This document shows, one piece after another, positions 15,055 through 24,329 of a stretch of 49,018 nt of DNA (positions are counted from its first letter, which is position 1; each line of letters opens with the position of its first letter). The notes beneath the pieces are model-generated. The model was not told the origin of the DNA, did no database searches, and saw only the letters and a program-made list of their open reading frames with translations. The stretch lies in NCBI GenBank assembly GCA_964584595.1, contig CAZPAM010000011.1:1-49018 (forward strand), given 5' to 3'. A program made the position numbers and the translations under genes. This stretch comes from Scalindua sp964584595 (lineage in GTDB: Bacteria > Planctomycetota > Brocadiia > Brocadiales > Scalinduaceae).

Positions 15055-17349
15055 TTATGGATTAAAGACTATCCTGCTGCTGCCTATATTACCCTCATAG
15101 TCCATTGCATTGATTACGATTGTATGTTCATCGGGAGAGACGTATGGAATTTTAAGCAGGAAAGTTTCTTCCGTTGAATCAAAGATCTTATCTTCCGGAA
15201 ATGCAGTCTGCCATTCTCCTGAATTTATGGAATATTGAATGTCGGTTATATTACACATTTCATCCTTTGCGATGCCCGATACAATTATGCTATAGCCGGA
15301 CCTGCCGTGCCTGTCAATCGAGTCGCCCTCAATAACTGCTTTAAGATCTGATACTACCGGTCTTGTATTATCTATTAGAAAGGTGTCACTCTCTACTTCC
15401 TCCTTTAGTGCAAGATCTAATGGATTATCCAGGTCGTCATTCGCTATGACTTTTGCCTGATAGTATCCGTCAGGTATCCTGTTTGTATTCCAATGGAATT
15501 CATTTACTTCTTTAACATTTCTTTTCAGTTCCTTCCACTTGCTTTCATCTACACTCTTATATTCAAGGTCAAATTCCAGTTTGTCGTTGTTAGGGTCATC
15601 TGCTTCCCATGATATCAGTTTCTTTGGCTCGTGTGATACGTGTTCATAAACATTTCTCTGGATGCCCCCGAGATATACATCGTTCGGGGAGGAAGGGGCA
15701 GTATTCTTTATATCAGTGTCATTGCGGTTATCTAATGCATTGCCAGTAGAATGCCTGGGAGTAGTAACCTCGACATTTCTGACTATGGGTGACTGGTTTT
15801 GCGGCAGGTATGCAATGCTGACATCGTCAAGGGCAGGTGTCGTTTTTGAATTGTCAGTCGTAAGGGTGGTGCGATATTGTATAAAACGGGCCGGAGGGCT
15901 CTGTATCTTTCCGCCATTCTGTTGATATTCTCTGGTCCAGTCACTCCATGTATTATCAGGCTTTTTATTATTTCCGGATCTTGTAGACAATAAGATACTT
16001 GTTTGTGATGGTATCTTTTCTTTCCATGATATGCATCCCCATGAAGAAACATATGTAGTGTCATGAACCGCAGATTCATAGGTGCCTTCATTAGAGTATG
16101 CACCTGACAGTTGGTAAATATTTGCATTGTTTCCGGTCGCCATGTATTTGGTTCCATCCTTATATGAAAGAATATCCAGGACCTGTGATTCACCGAATTC
16201 ATAAAGCAAACTGGGCTCTTCATTACTATCAATCTTAAAGAGCTTTGCCATGTTTCCTGTACCAACAAGAAGATCATTGTTGTCATCAACTGACAGGCAG
16301 AGGATAAAAGAATCCTTCACTACAAATATTTCTTTTACTCTTCCATCCTTATCTATTCTGTATACTGAGTTCATCTCAGGCATCACCGGCCTTTCTCCAA
16401 TTCCGTTTTCAGCATAAGCATCCTTCATCGAAGATTGATCAGTAACATCTAAATCATTACTGGACAGGATATAATCAAGCCAGACATCACTTGGCTCGCC
16501 GGGAAATTCTTCCATAAGCAGCGGTAACAGGACTTCGGGAAGCTCAGGGGGTGACGGAGCGTGCAGTGTCGGAGGTGTACCGGATGAGGTCCCGGCATAT
16601 AAAACACCATTTTTATCTATGGCCAGACAATGTATTTCATCTTCTTCTGCATCGTAAAGAACAGTGGCCTTGCCGTCCGGTGTTATCTTATAGATAATGC
16701 CCTCCGGTTCACTTGCTGCGTAAATGTTACTGTCATTATCAATGACGAGATCGAGTATATTTGAGAACGGGGAATCAAAGAAAACCGATTGGGTGCCTCT
16801 GTCAGAGATTTTATAGATAATGCCGTTGTCACCTGTAGCCGCATATAAATTACCATTATTATCGGTAATCATATCCCATATATAAGGGTCGGGAAGTTCA
16901 CAGAAAATCTCTCCTTTGCCCTCTGAAGTGATCTTGTAAATTCTGCCATGAGGCAATGTGCCGGCGAAGATATTTCCTGCAGTATCTATGGCAAGGGTCT
17001 GGACGTGCAGCTCAGGGGTCTTATAGTATTCTACTACATTACCATCGTGACGAACTTTGAATATGGAGCCGGGATTACCGGTGCCGGCAAATAGCGAATC
17101 AGTACCATCTGCAACAAGACACCAGACATATCCGGCCGGGATTTCATTAATTCTCCGCTTTTCTGGTGATAAGGTAAACTTTCCATTTTTATGTACAGAT
17201 ATATTCTGCAGCTTCCCTTTTGCAATCTCAGCCTGCTCAGTGCTTGTCCACATTTTTGTAGTAACTGCATATGTGTGATCTGTATTTACTGTCAGGAATG
17301 GCAGTACCATCAGGATGATGACGAATGAGTATGGTCTCAATACTTTCAT
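15055..17349 (-). CDS. Exported beta-propeller protein
   Basis: A signal peptide (about 1-28) is followed by a beta-propeller built from a repeat of exactly 41 residues: the phrase [S/R/I]-I-[F/Y]-K-[V/I]-x3-G recurs at residues 95, 136, 177 and 218, each with a D-x-x-G-N-[I/L]-[F/Y]-A-[G/A] strand ahead of it. More degenerate blades continue to about 425 after an inserted Pro-rich loop (SPPELPEVLLPLLMEEFPG). The C-terminal half (about 430-764) is beta-rich with FN3- or Big-like features, including a segment on two-part sums of terms (LISWEADDPNNDKLEFDLEY) and an Ig-like end. No catalytic residues stand out. It starts 19 bases after the S55 peptidase-like gene and is probably its partner at the cell surface or in the periplasm. 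Confidence 0.85.
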   Translation of the reverse strand: MKVLRPYSFVIILMVLPFLTVNTDHTYAVTTKMWTSTEQAEIAKGKLQNISVHKNGKFTLSPEKRRINEIPAGYVWCLVADGTDSLFAGTGNPGSIFKVRHDGNVVEYYKTPELHVQTLAIDTAGNIFAGTLPHGRIYKITSEGKGEIFCELPDPYIWDMITDNNGNLYAATGDNGIIYKISDRGTQSVFFDSPFSNILDLVIDNDSNIYAASEPEGIIYKITPDGKATVLYDAEEDEIHCLAIDKNGVLYAGTSSGTPPTLHAPSPPELPEVLLPLLMEEFPGEPSDVWLDYILSSNDLDVTDQSSMKDAYAENGIGERPVMPEMNSVYRIDKDGRVKEIFVVKDSFILCLSVDDNNDLLVGTGNMAKLFKIDSNEEPSLLYEFGESQVLDILSYKDGTKYMATGNNANIYQLSGAYSNEGTYESAVHDTTYVSSWGCISWKEKIPSQTSILLSTRSGNNKKPDNTWSDWTREYQQNGGKIQSPPARFIQYRTTLTTDNSKTTPALDDVSIAYLPQNQSPIVRNVEVTTPRHSTGNALDNRNDTDIKNTAPSSPNDVYLGGIQRNVYEHVSHEPKKLISWEADDPNNDKLEFDLEYKSVDESKWKELKRNVKEVNEFHWNTNRIPDGYYQAKVIANDDLDNPLDLALKEEVESDTFLIDNTRPVVSDLKAVIEGDSIDRHGRSGYSIIVSGIAKDEMCNITDIQYSINSGEWQTAFPEDKIFDSTEETFLLKIPYVSPDEHTIVINAMDYEGNIGSSRIVFNP

Positions 17350-17368
17350 TAGGATATCTCTTTGTAAA

Positions 17369-19213
17369 TCAGCCCTTATTGTCTACGAATAATATAATAG
17401 TCTTTTTGCCGTTGATAAGCCATTCTGTCGGGATCCGTTTAACTGTTTCACTTTGCAGGGGGGCGGCACCACTTTGGTTTGACAGGGACATTATAGTTAA
17501 TAAAGAATTTGGAAGAGACGGGAAATCTTCACCCATATACGTTAGGCCTCTTTTGTTTAATTTGATTCTTACGATTATGTTATTACTACTTTCTGTGTCC
17601 TCCAGGTTATTTATTAATTGCTCGAAGCTGGATGTTGAAAAATGACCCGGAGCGCTTACCATTTCCATCATTCTGCTGATCATAGCATCACACACAGTTA
17701 CCCTTACGCTGGTTCCACGAACAACATCATCCGGGATTTTGATTCCTACTGGTATGGATACGTAATCCTGTGTATCTGGCCTTAATCGGATACTCAAGTG
17801 TACTTCTTCTCCGGGTGCAACCCATCGTTTGCTAACCCTAATATTTTCAATAGAAGCGATATCCTTGGTTTCTGAAATCTCAGCAACAAGTTTAATGGAT
17901 TCTATTTCAGTCGTTTGGAATTCATTGTTCAGTAAAGTTGTAATTGGCTGAACAATATTGTATATGGGATACCATGAAGGCCCTGAATCAAAATACCCAT
18001 ATTCAATCTTAATGGACTCCATTCTACCGGCGATACCAATATCAAGTTTCAGGTTTACCGACTTTTCTCCAATAGTTTTTTCTGTAGCAAGTAATGCGCT
18101 CTCAACTGCCATTTGAAAAAGGATCGGTGTTAATACCTTATCGTGAACAATTTCAAAGTTGTATTTAACATTTAGAGATCCTCGCATTTCTGTCTGGCAG
18201 GGTATCATTTTTGTGTATTCTCCAATTCTTCCGGCAATAGCTGATCTCCTGTCCTGAGAAATCCTGCCTATGATTTCGCAGGGGGATGCCATCTTGACTG
18301 AGCCGGACTGGCTTGCTAATACAGTATGAACATGTGCTGTTGACATTGGCAGGTCAGCCTCACCGATTTGAATCAGAGGATGACCGAAAGCGAGAATATT
18401 GTTATCGTCTCTATAGGTTACAGTTCCGATTGCAGAAGCGCTCAGATCGCCCCTGATTATTTCGACTGCAACTGATGAGCCGGGCTGAAAGTCGTGTAAA
18501 TCTGTAGGTGAATTGCTGCTGCCACTGGTACCCTGTAAAGAAAACTTGCCGAGTTTGTTGAAAAGGGGACTAACGCTGTTCAGGCTTCTATAATCAAACC
18601 CAGAGATAATTAATGGTGTTTGAATTGGCACAAGGCTGAGCGTAAATGGCTGCTGTGAATTGGAACTTTTGGTCAATACGCTTTCATGTATTAATCCATG
18701 TGATCTTAATCTGGCGACAACATCAGAATCCTGAGTACTTAATGATGTGCTCCATGTGCTGTTATTTCCTGCATAAGTATTCTCTCTTGCCTCAGAATCA
18801 ATTTTAAGTACATCCAGCATAGCTCTGATAGGGGTGACTCCGGCAATTGCGTCCTTGGCAAAGCTCCATCCATGTGACACGGCTCCTATAAGCTTGTCAT
18901 CAACATAAACCGGACTGCCGCTCATACCTGCAATAATTCCGGTTTTTTCTAAAGGCCCTCCCGTCATCTTCACGAGTATCATATCATTTCTTGCTTCCCA
19001 ATTCTTTAAGACTCCCAGGATCTCTACATCAAAAGACTCAATTTGATTACCGGAAAATACGGTTCTTCCATAGCCTTTCATACCCGGTGTGATCTCATCG
19101 GTGTCCATTGTTTCCAAGGCAATAACCGCATGAGAGAAGAAAATAAACAATATGAGAAGGAATACGATTGGCTTGAATATTAACAGAAGTGATATGCTTT
19201 TTTTGATTCTCAT
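17369..19213 (-). CDS. SpoIVB peptidase S55-domain protein
   Basis: The N terminus has a long hydrophobic export signal (about 7-33). Residues about 38-170 form an S55 (SpoIVB-type) serine protease domain: DEITPGMKGYGRTVFSG, a DMILVKMTGGPLEKTG segment and GMSGSPVYVDD at 96-106, in which Ser100 is the expected nucleophile. ILAFGHPLIQIG and the HVHTVLASQSGSVKMA region follow in the middle of the protein, as in exported S55 proteins of non-sporulating bacteria. The last 200 residues are beta-rich and show no further motif. The true SpoIVB PDZ domain is not evident. In non-sporulating bacteria the role of these proteins is not known. Divergent from tsaC; the gap 19214-19427 should contain both promoters. 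Confidence 0.85.
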   Translation of the reverse strand: MRIKKSISLLLIFKPIVFLLILFIFFSHAVIALETMDTDEITPGMKGYGRTVFSGNQIESFDVEILGVLKNWEARNDMILVKMTGGPLEKTGIIAGMSGSPVYVDDKLIGAVSHGWSFAKDAIAGVTPIRAMLDVLKIDSEARENTYAGNNSTWSTSLSTQDSDVVARLRSHGLIHESVLTKSSNSQQPFTLSLVPIQTPLIISGFDYRSLNSVSPLFNKLGKFSLQGTSGSSNSPTDLHDFQPGSSVAVEIIRGDLSASAIGTVTYRDDNNILAFGHPLIQIGEADLPMSTAHVHTVLASQSGSVKMASPCEIIGRISQDRRSAIAGRIGEYTKMIPCQTEMRGSLNVKYNFEIVHDKVLTPILFQMAVESALLATEKTIGEKSVNLKLDIGIAGRMESIKIEYGYFDSGPSWYPIYNIVQPITTLLNNEFQTTEIESIKLVAEISETKDIASIENIRVSKRWVAPGEEVHLSIRLRPDTQDYVSIPVGIKIPDDVVRGTSVRVTVCDAMISRMMEMVSAPGHFSTSSFEQLINNLEDTESSNNIIVRIKLNKRGLTYMGEDFPSLPNSLLTIMSLSNQSGAAPLQSETVKRIPTEWLINGKKTIILFVDNKG

Positions 19214-19427
19214 TTTATGTAGATCACAGGATTTATTTTAGCTGAAATTTGATGTAAATCTATCAGCTAGTTATTTTCTTGTCAAGGTGAAAAGGATTGG
19301 TGCATGATAATGTAAATAAACATAAAAAAGTTGATAATATAATTTGAAGGTGATATATTTGATTGGAAGTGTTGAGATGCAAAAAGATTAGTTTTCAGAC
19401 GAATAAACATTTACAAAGAGACTATTC

Positions 19428-20060
19428 ATGACAGCTGAAATCATATGTTGCGATGATAAGGATAGATACCTTGAAAACATCAGGACTGCCGCTCAAGCAT
19501 TGATCTCCGGCAGGATCGTCGCATTTCCAACTGAGACTGTATATGGCCTGGGTGTATGTGCTGACAACGATAGAGCTATTGATAATTTATACAGTGCCAA
19601 GCATAGATCCAGAGACAAGGAATTATCTATCATGATTGCGGAGCCCGACGATGTAACAAAACACGTTAAACATGTACCACCAATTGCCGGGAGATTGATA
19701 AGTTCATTCTGGCCGGGTCCGTTGACTATTATCTTCGATCTTCCGGGTAACCGCACTGTAGGCATCAGAAATTCAAGTCATCATGTCGTTAGAGACCTCC
19801 TCAATGCAGTGGGGAAATCAATTGTTTCAACAAGCGCAAACATTTCAGGAAGACCTCCTGCAACTAATGCGCAGCAGGTAATTAGCAGCTTTTCAGACAA
19901 GGTTGATGTGATTCTGGACGGTGGATCGGCAGAAGCCGGTAAGCCTTCGACCGTTGTAAAAATAGTGGATAATACTTTTAAAATTATTCGTCAGGGTGTA
20001 ATTGGAAAAGAAAGGCTGGACAGGTGTTTAAATGAAGATTGCCTTAGCATCAGATCATAG
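19428..20060 (+). CDS. tsaC: Threonylcarbamoyl-AMP synthase (Sua5/YciO/YrdC family)
   Basis: TsaC makes threonylcarbamoyl-AMP from threonine, bicarbonate and ATP for the t6A modification of ANN-decoding tRNAs. Motifs: FPTETVYGLGVCADN (residues 32-46), the KxR-type ATP site SAKHRSRDKELSIMI (about 57-71), FWPGPLTIIFDLPG and NRTVGIRN, and STSANISGRPPATN (about 138-151). The protein is 210 residues, the short TsaC form without the Sua5 C-terminal domain. Its last 29 bases overlap rpiB in another frame, so the two genes are translationally coupled. No other t6A genes (tsaB, tsaD, tsaE) are in the window. Confidence 0.95.
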   Translation: MTAEIICCDDKDRYLENIRTAAQALISGRIVAFPTETVYGLGVCADNDRAIDNLYSAKHRSRDKELSIMIAEPDDVTKHVKHVPPIAGRLISSFWPGPLTIIFDLPGNRTVGIRNSSHHVVRDLLNAVGKSIVSTSANISGRPPATNAQQVISSFSDKVDVILDGGSAEAGKPSTVVKIVDNTFKIIRQGVIGKERLDRCLNEDCLSIRS

Positions 20061-20475
20061 AGGATTTGAATATAAAAATTTAATTGCCGGATACCTTACT
20101 AATAGTGGGCATGAAGCCGTTGATTTTGGAACTAAGAATGGTAGTGATTCTGTAGACTATACAGACTATGGGCTTCTGGCGGCCAAAGCCGTTGGGAATG
20201 GAGAATGCGAACGCGCTATCCTGGTATGCGGAACAGGCCTGGGTATGTCACTCATCGCAAACAAAGTAAAAGGCGTGCGGGCAACGGTATGTCACGATCT
20301 ATTCACAGTAGAGATGAGCAGAAGGCATAATGATTCTAACGTGTTGTGTTTAGGTGCAGATGTGGTGAATCATGATTTACTGGAACAGAAAATAAAACTG
20401 TTTGTTGAAACTGAGTTTGAAGGCGGAAGGCATGCCAGGCGTGTGGGAAAGATTATGGATGCTGAGTCTGGCTGA
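20032..20475 (+). CDS. rpiB: Ribose 5-phosphate isomerase B
   Basis: RpiB interconverts ribulose 5-phosphate and ribose 5-phosphate. The family is plain: KIALASDHRGFEYKNLI at the N terminus (Asp8-His9), DSVDYTDYGLLAA, the catalytic Cys in ILVCGTGLGMSLIANK, VRATVCHD with a second His, RRHNDSNVLCLGA and the RHARRVGKI end. 147 residues is normal. The start lies inside the tsaC gene, so it is co-transcribed with it. The pairing tsaC-rpiB occurs in other bacteria, and reflects clustering, not a shared pathway. Gene stop faces the LolB-like gene with 24 bases between. Confidence 0.96.
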   Translation: MKIALASDHRGFEYKNLIAGYLTNSGHEAVDFGTKNGSDSVDYTDYGLLAAKAVGNGECERAILVCGTGLGMSLIANKVKGVRATVCHDLFTVEMSRRHNDSNVLCLGADVVNHDLLEQKIKLFVETEFEGGRHARRVGKIMDAESG

Positions 20476-20499
20476 AATATAATTTGTAAAGTATCCTAA

Positions 20500-21330
20500 C
20501 TAATTTATTTCAATAATATCGGCTCTTTTTGGTTTCTTGAATCGAAATATTTCAGGTTTGAGAGGTTCGTTTATACTAATGTTGTTCAGGTTTAAGGTTA
20601 AGGTAGTATTTGTGTCCGGCCAATTAATCTGAACTACATTAGGAATAGACTGGCCGTTTATTTCTGTATAATCACTCAATGACGCCTGTACACGGACAGC
20701 ACTATCAGGCTTAAACATCGTAAGTTCCGTTACGGTGTTATCAATTCTATCAACACTTACACTGCCATAAGGTACAAACCCTTGTTCCAATGTGTGAACA
20801 AGCCAGAAAGTCGGCCATGTTTCCATATAGGAGTGTTTATCTTCAAATAGTCTGTCATATTCCAGGAGAGTGGCAATATCATCGGGGAATATGTATGCAT
20901 TAGTATTTGCCTTTCTAGTTACATTGCATTTTCCTTTATAAACTACTTTCTCCTTCGGCAGGTAGAACCAGTAGTTATCACCATCCGAGAGGATATCAAA
21001 TACAGTCCTTGCGAGCTTGGAGCCAATTACCCTTATTTCCCCGGGTCTTTGATATCTTACAACTCCCTTACATTTGAATTCTCCATTGATCTCAGGGCTT
21101 GTTAATGTTATGCCGGCTTTTGCTTTCAGGCTGGTTAGATTTAAGCTTTCTGAAATGATGATTTCTTCTACTTGTGGTAGGGAGAGAGTCTGAACCTTGC
21201 CGGGATCAATGCCTGGTTTATCTAATAGCTTGTCATCGATGTAAGGTCTGGCTTTTTGTGTAGCACAACCGACAGGGATGAGAATAGCAATAATAAGAAT
21301 TGATTTTAATATGAATGATGTAGATTGCAT
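20500..21330 (-). CDS. Lipoprotein with LolA/LolB-like (DUF4292-type) fold
   Basis: The N-terminal signal ends in PVGC-ATQ, a lipobox with Cys22 as the lipidation site; Pro at -3 is slightly off consensus. After a linker, residues about 65-260 look like the half-closed beta barrel of LolA/LolB-type lipid carriers: LKAKAGITLTSPEINGEF, then FKCKGVVRYQRPGEIRVIG, a DGDNYWFYLPKEKVVYKG hairpin and later INNTVTELTM-like and VVQINW strands. LolB has the same architecture as an outer-membrane receptor for lipoproteins. The family name DUF4292 is likely but unchecked. It directly abuts ndk (stop and start are adjacent bases). A LolA-type gene at 34682 could be its soluble partner. Confidence 0.75.
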   Translation of the reverse strand: MQSTSFILKSILIIAILIPVGCATQKARPYIDDKLLDKPGIDPGKVQTLSLPQVEEIIISESLNLTSLKAKAGITLTSPEINGEFKCKGVVRYQRPGEIRVIGSKLARTVFDILSDGDNYWFYLPKEKVVYKGKCNVTRKANTNAYIFPDDIATLLEYDRLFEDKHSYMETWPTFWLVHTLEQGFVPYGSVSVDRIDNTVTELTMFKPDSAVRVQASLSDYTEINGQSIPNVVQINWPDTNTTLTLNLNNISINEPLKPEIFRFKKPKRADIIEIN

Positions 21331-21813
21331 TTAAACAAGATTCTCACCGGTAAGGTCATCAGACATGTCGTATATCCATTTTAAGTCTGATTTCTCAGAT
21401 TCTATAATGCTTGTATTGTCAAAGAAAAGGGAAATCTCTCTCTCGGCAGATTCAACTGAGTCTGATCCGTGTATGAGATTGAAACGTCCGCTTATTGCAT
21501 AGTCACCTCTTATTGTTCCCGGATCAGCCTCATGCCCGGATGTAGAACCCATCAGTTTTCGAGTAATGCTTATTGCATTCTTTCCTCTTAAAACCAATAT
21601 CACTACAGGCCCGGAAGTCATAAACTTTACAAGCTTTTCAAAATAGTCTCTACCCTCATGAACAGAATAGTTCTTCTTTGCAAGATCTTTGGGGATAACG
21701 GACATCTTTAATCCTATTATCTCCAATCCTTTTTCTTCAAACCTGCTGATTATTTTACCAATTAAACGGCGCTGGACAGCGTCAGGTTTAATTATTGCTA
21801 ATGTCCTTTGCAT
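21331..21813 (-). CDS. ndk: Nucleoside diphosphate kinase
   Basis: Ndk moves the gamma phosphate of ATP onto nucleoside diphosphates through a phosphohistidine. Family markers are the N-terminal TLAIIKPDAVQRRLIGKI, GLKMSVIPKD, YSVHEGRDYFEKLVKFMTSGPV, GSTSGHEADPGTIRGDYAI and the active-site NLIHGSDSVESAEREI, with the catalytic His in IHGSDS. It is 160 residues, about 15 longer than many relatives because of a C-terminal tail (IYDMSDDLTGENLV). Its first 26 bases overlap the DUF4416 gene, so translation is probably coupled. The order in the strand is proS, DUF4416, ndk, LolB-like. Confidence 0.97.
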   Translation of the reverse strand: MQRTLAIIKPDAVQRRLIGKIISRFEEKGLEIIGLKMSVIPKDLAKKNYSVHEGRDYFEKLVKFMTSGPVVILVLRGKNAISITRKLMGSTSGHEADPGTIRGDYAISGRFNLIHGSDSVESAEREISLFFDNTSIIESEKSDLKWIYDMSDDLTGENLV

Positions 21814-22327
21814 ACAAAGTCCTTACCTTTAAAAAAAAGTCCTTATATTCATCTGTCTGGAAATCAGGATACGTCCAAGGCAAATTCTTGAAAACTTCAT
21901 GCTGATAAAACAGGGTTACTTCCGCATAAATACCATTTTGGAGATGAATCCTGTGATAATAATCCTTTGTAGAGGCAAGTATTAAATTACAATGAGTTAG
22001 ATATCCCGGATCCAGGTTGATTGGCCTGGCAACATCGGACTTCCTGTTATGTTTGATCTCATCCTCTAATTCATTTGTCCAGATCTTAATAGCAGAAAGT
22101 TCTTCCGGGTTTATAAGTTCCTTGAAACATAGAAACTGCCTTGAGATATTTGTGCCCATCTCTTTTTTGTAGTATTCTGTAAAATCGAACGGGAAAATCT
22201 CACTTCTAATGTCAACTTTACCAAGACGATTTGCCAGTAAGTTTTCTACTTCCTCTAAAAGCGTATTATCACTGGAAAGAATACCAACGAATAGTTTTAC
22301 TGGTTTTGGGCAGTTAATATCAGCCAT
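21788..22327 (-). CDS. DUF4416 family protein
   Basis: The 179-residue protein matches the pattern of the DUF4416 family: PVKLFVGILSSDNTLL at the N terminus, a central SEIFPFDFTEYYKKEMG, LCFKELINPEEL, the acidic-to-Gly region RPINLDPGYLTHCNLILAS, YYHRIHLQNGIYAEVTLFY and PDFQTDEYKDFF. No biochemical role is established for it. It occurs in diderm bacteria, often beside aminoacyl-tRNA synthetase or nucleotide genes. Here it lies between proS (25-base gap) and ndk (26-base overlap). Conserved charged residues (Asp in FPFDF, Glu and His in the YYHR/YAEV part) hint at an enzyme but a reaction cannot be named. Confidence 0.85.
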   Translation of the reverse strand: MADINCPKPVKLFVGILSSDNTLLEEVENLLANRLGKVDIRSEIFPFDFTEYYKKEMGTNISRQFLCFKELINPEELSAIKIWTNELEDEIKHNRKSDVARPINLDPGYLTHCNLILASTKDYYHRIHLQNGIYAEVTLFYQHEVFKNLPWTYPDFQTDEYKDFFLKVRTLYAKDISNN

Positions 22328-22352
22328 GTTACCATTCTTGAAACTACAAAGT

Positions 22353-24059
22353 TCATTTCAAGGAATCCATGAGGTTATTGATTTCAGTAGTTATTTCTTC
22401 AGGCTTTGTATGGTGTGTATCGCTTTTAGACCTCAACTTGATCTCTAGCTCGCCGGTTTCCTTTAGCCTTTTGCCGACGGTTATTCTTATTGGTATTCCT
22501 ATGAGATCAGCATCCTTAAATTTAAAGCCCGGTCTCTGGTCTCTATCATCAAGCAGTACTTCAATACCTTCTTCGCATAAATCGTCATAGATCTTTGTGG
22601 CAGTATCCATGATGACATCATCTTTAATATTTATAGGCACTACCAGTACCTCATAAGGTGCTAATGGCAGTGGCCAGATTATGCCGTTCGAATCATGAGA
22701 TTTTTCAATAGTTGCTGCCAGAATCCTGTTAACTCCGATGCCATATGATCCCATTATTATAGGCTGCTCTTTACCATTATTGTCAAGGAACTTTGCACCA
22801 AGTGAGTCACTATATCTTGTCCCCAGTTTAAATACATGTCCCAGCTCAATTCCGTGAGAAATATCGAGTTCATCATTACATTTGGGACATCTGTCGCCCT
22901 CTGTGACATATCGAATATCAGTAACCATATCAATATTGAAATCCCGTTCCTGATTTGCATTTATAATGTGGGTATCTGCTTTGTTGCCTCCTACAACACA
23001 ATTCATCATCATCGAGACTGCCTGGTCTGCAATGACTTGTGTCTGTAATCCAATTGGGCCAGCAAAGCCCACTGGAGAATTTGTCAGCTCAACAACTGTA
23101 TCTTCATCAGCCAGTATCATATCCCCATCAGATATCACCTTTGCCAATTTAGACTCGTTTACATCATGGTCTCCACGTACAAGGACGGCAACATTTCCAC
23201 TGTTATGTGTGTAAATCAGGGTCTTAACCATTTTATCCGGTTCAATTTTGAGAAAGTCACTTACCTCTTTTATTGTAGTCATCCCAGGTGTAGAAACCTC
23301 TTTCAATTCCTCTAGTGTCGCTTCGTCATGGGATTCAATTGGAGACGACTCTGCCTTCTCAATATTTGCGCTATAATCACAATTCTTGCATTTAACTATT
23401 ACGTCCTCTCCGTTCTCATTAGGGATCATAAATTCATGTGAAACGTCACCTCCCATAGCACCGGAGTCAGCTTCTACCGCTAAATAATCTAATCTACATC
23501 GTTCGAAAATTCGGCAATAGGTATCATACATTTTTTGATAACTCTTATTCAGGCTATCAATATCTGTGTCAAAGCTATAAGCATCTTTCATCAGAAATTC
23601 TTTGCTTCTCAAAACACCAAATCTTGGCCTTGCCTCATCTCTGAATTTCGTCTGTATCTGATAAAGAATTAATGGCAGTTGTTTATAGGAACTTACTTCA
23701 TTCTTTACCAAATCCGTGATAACTTCCTCGTGGGTAGGGCTTAAGGCTATATCTCGCTTGTGACGGTCTTTCATGCGTAATAAATCATCACCAAAAGCAT
23801 CGATTCTTCCACTAAGTTCTATTAGCGTCAATGGTTGTAATGCCGGAAGGAATAGTTCGACTGCACCGGATTTATCCATCTCTTCTCTAATAATGTTGAT
23901 TGCCTTGTTTAATATTCTCGTTCCGAGTGGCAGGTATGAATAGACTCCGGCAGACAATTTCCTGATCATACCGGATCGTATCATCAGCTTGTGACTCTCT
24001 ACTTCAGCGTCACTTGGATTCTCTTTCAAGGTTGGTATAAATGTCTGGGACCACTTCAT
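22353..24059 (-). CDS. proS: Prolyl-tRNA synthetase, bacterial type
   Basis: ProS charges tRNA(Pro). The class II core shows KWSQTFIPTLKE, HKLMIRSGMIRKLSAGVYSYLP, motif 2 TKFRDEARPRFGVLRSKEF and motif 3 GSYGIGVNRILAATIE. A central insertion domain of about 170 residues (about 225-395, with NCDYSANIEKAESS and the deacylase-like TPGMTTIKEVSDFLK) marks the bacterial form with editing of mischarged Ala. A zinc-like CPKCNDEL occurs at the end of that insertion. 568 residues is normal. It is first in the reverse run proS-DUF4416-ndk-LolB-like. A ProX-type stand-alone editing protein is not seen in the window. Confidence 0.97.
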   Translation of the reverse strand: MKWSQTFIPTLKENPSDAEVESHKLMIRSGMIRKLSAGVYSYLPLGTRILNKAINIIREEMDKSGAVELFLPALQPLTLIELSGRIDAFGDDLLRMKDRHKRDIALSPTHEEVITDLVKNEVSSYKQLPLILYQIQTKFRDEARPRFGVLRSKEFLMKDAYSFDTDIDSLNKSYQKMYDTYCRIFERCRLDYLAVEADSGAMGGDVSHEFMIPNENGEDVIVKCKNCDYSANIEKAESSPIESHDEATLEELKEVSTPGMTTIKEVSDFLKIEPDKMVKTLIYTHNSGNVAVLVRGDHDVNESKLAKVISDGDMILADEDTVVELTNSPVGFAGPIGLQTQVIADQAVSMMMNCVVGGNKADTHIINANQERDFNIDMVTDIRYVTEGDRCPKCNDELDISHGIELGHVFKLGTRYSDSLGAKFLDNNGKEQPIIMGSYGIGVNRILAATIEKSHDSNGIIWPLPLAPYEVLVVPINIKDDVIMDTATKIYDDLCEEGIEVLLDDRDQRPGFKFKDADLIGIPIRITVGKRLKETGELEIKLRSKSDTHHTKPEEITTEINNLMDSLK

Positions 24060-24329
24060 ATTATATTTATGCTTAAATTTAAGAAAGTTTTAAGGATTAT
24101 ATTGTTGGGTGAAAATATTTGCAAGAAATTTATAGATTTGGCTATTTTGCTTCAATATATCGGTTGAATTTAGCCATACTTCTGCTATAATCTCTGGACA
24201 TTTTCGTGATTGAACGTGTAAGATGTTTAGTTGCTGTATCTTATATTTTATTGCTTTATCTGAAAGAATCGGCATGTTTTCTGCATTTGTCATTCGTTCA
24301 AGATTTTTTTAATAAGAGAGGTTATTACT

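Noticed and set aside
15783..16289. 168-residue minus-strand frame
   Set aside because: Out of frame inside the propeller gene, with no signal or motif of its own.
24090..24293. 67-residue frame on the minus strand in the gap before the first cytochrome
   Set aside because: No ribosome site, no recognisable sequence, and the composition looks like AT-rich spacer downstream of nothing; probably chance.
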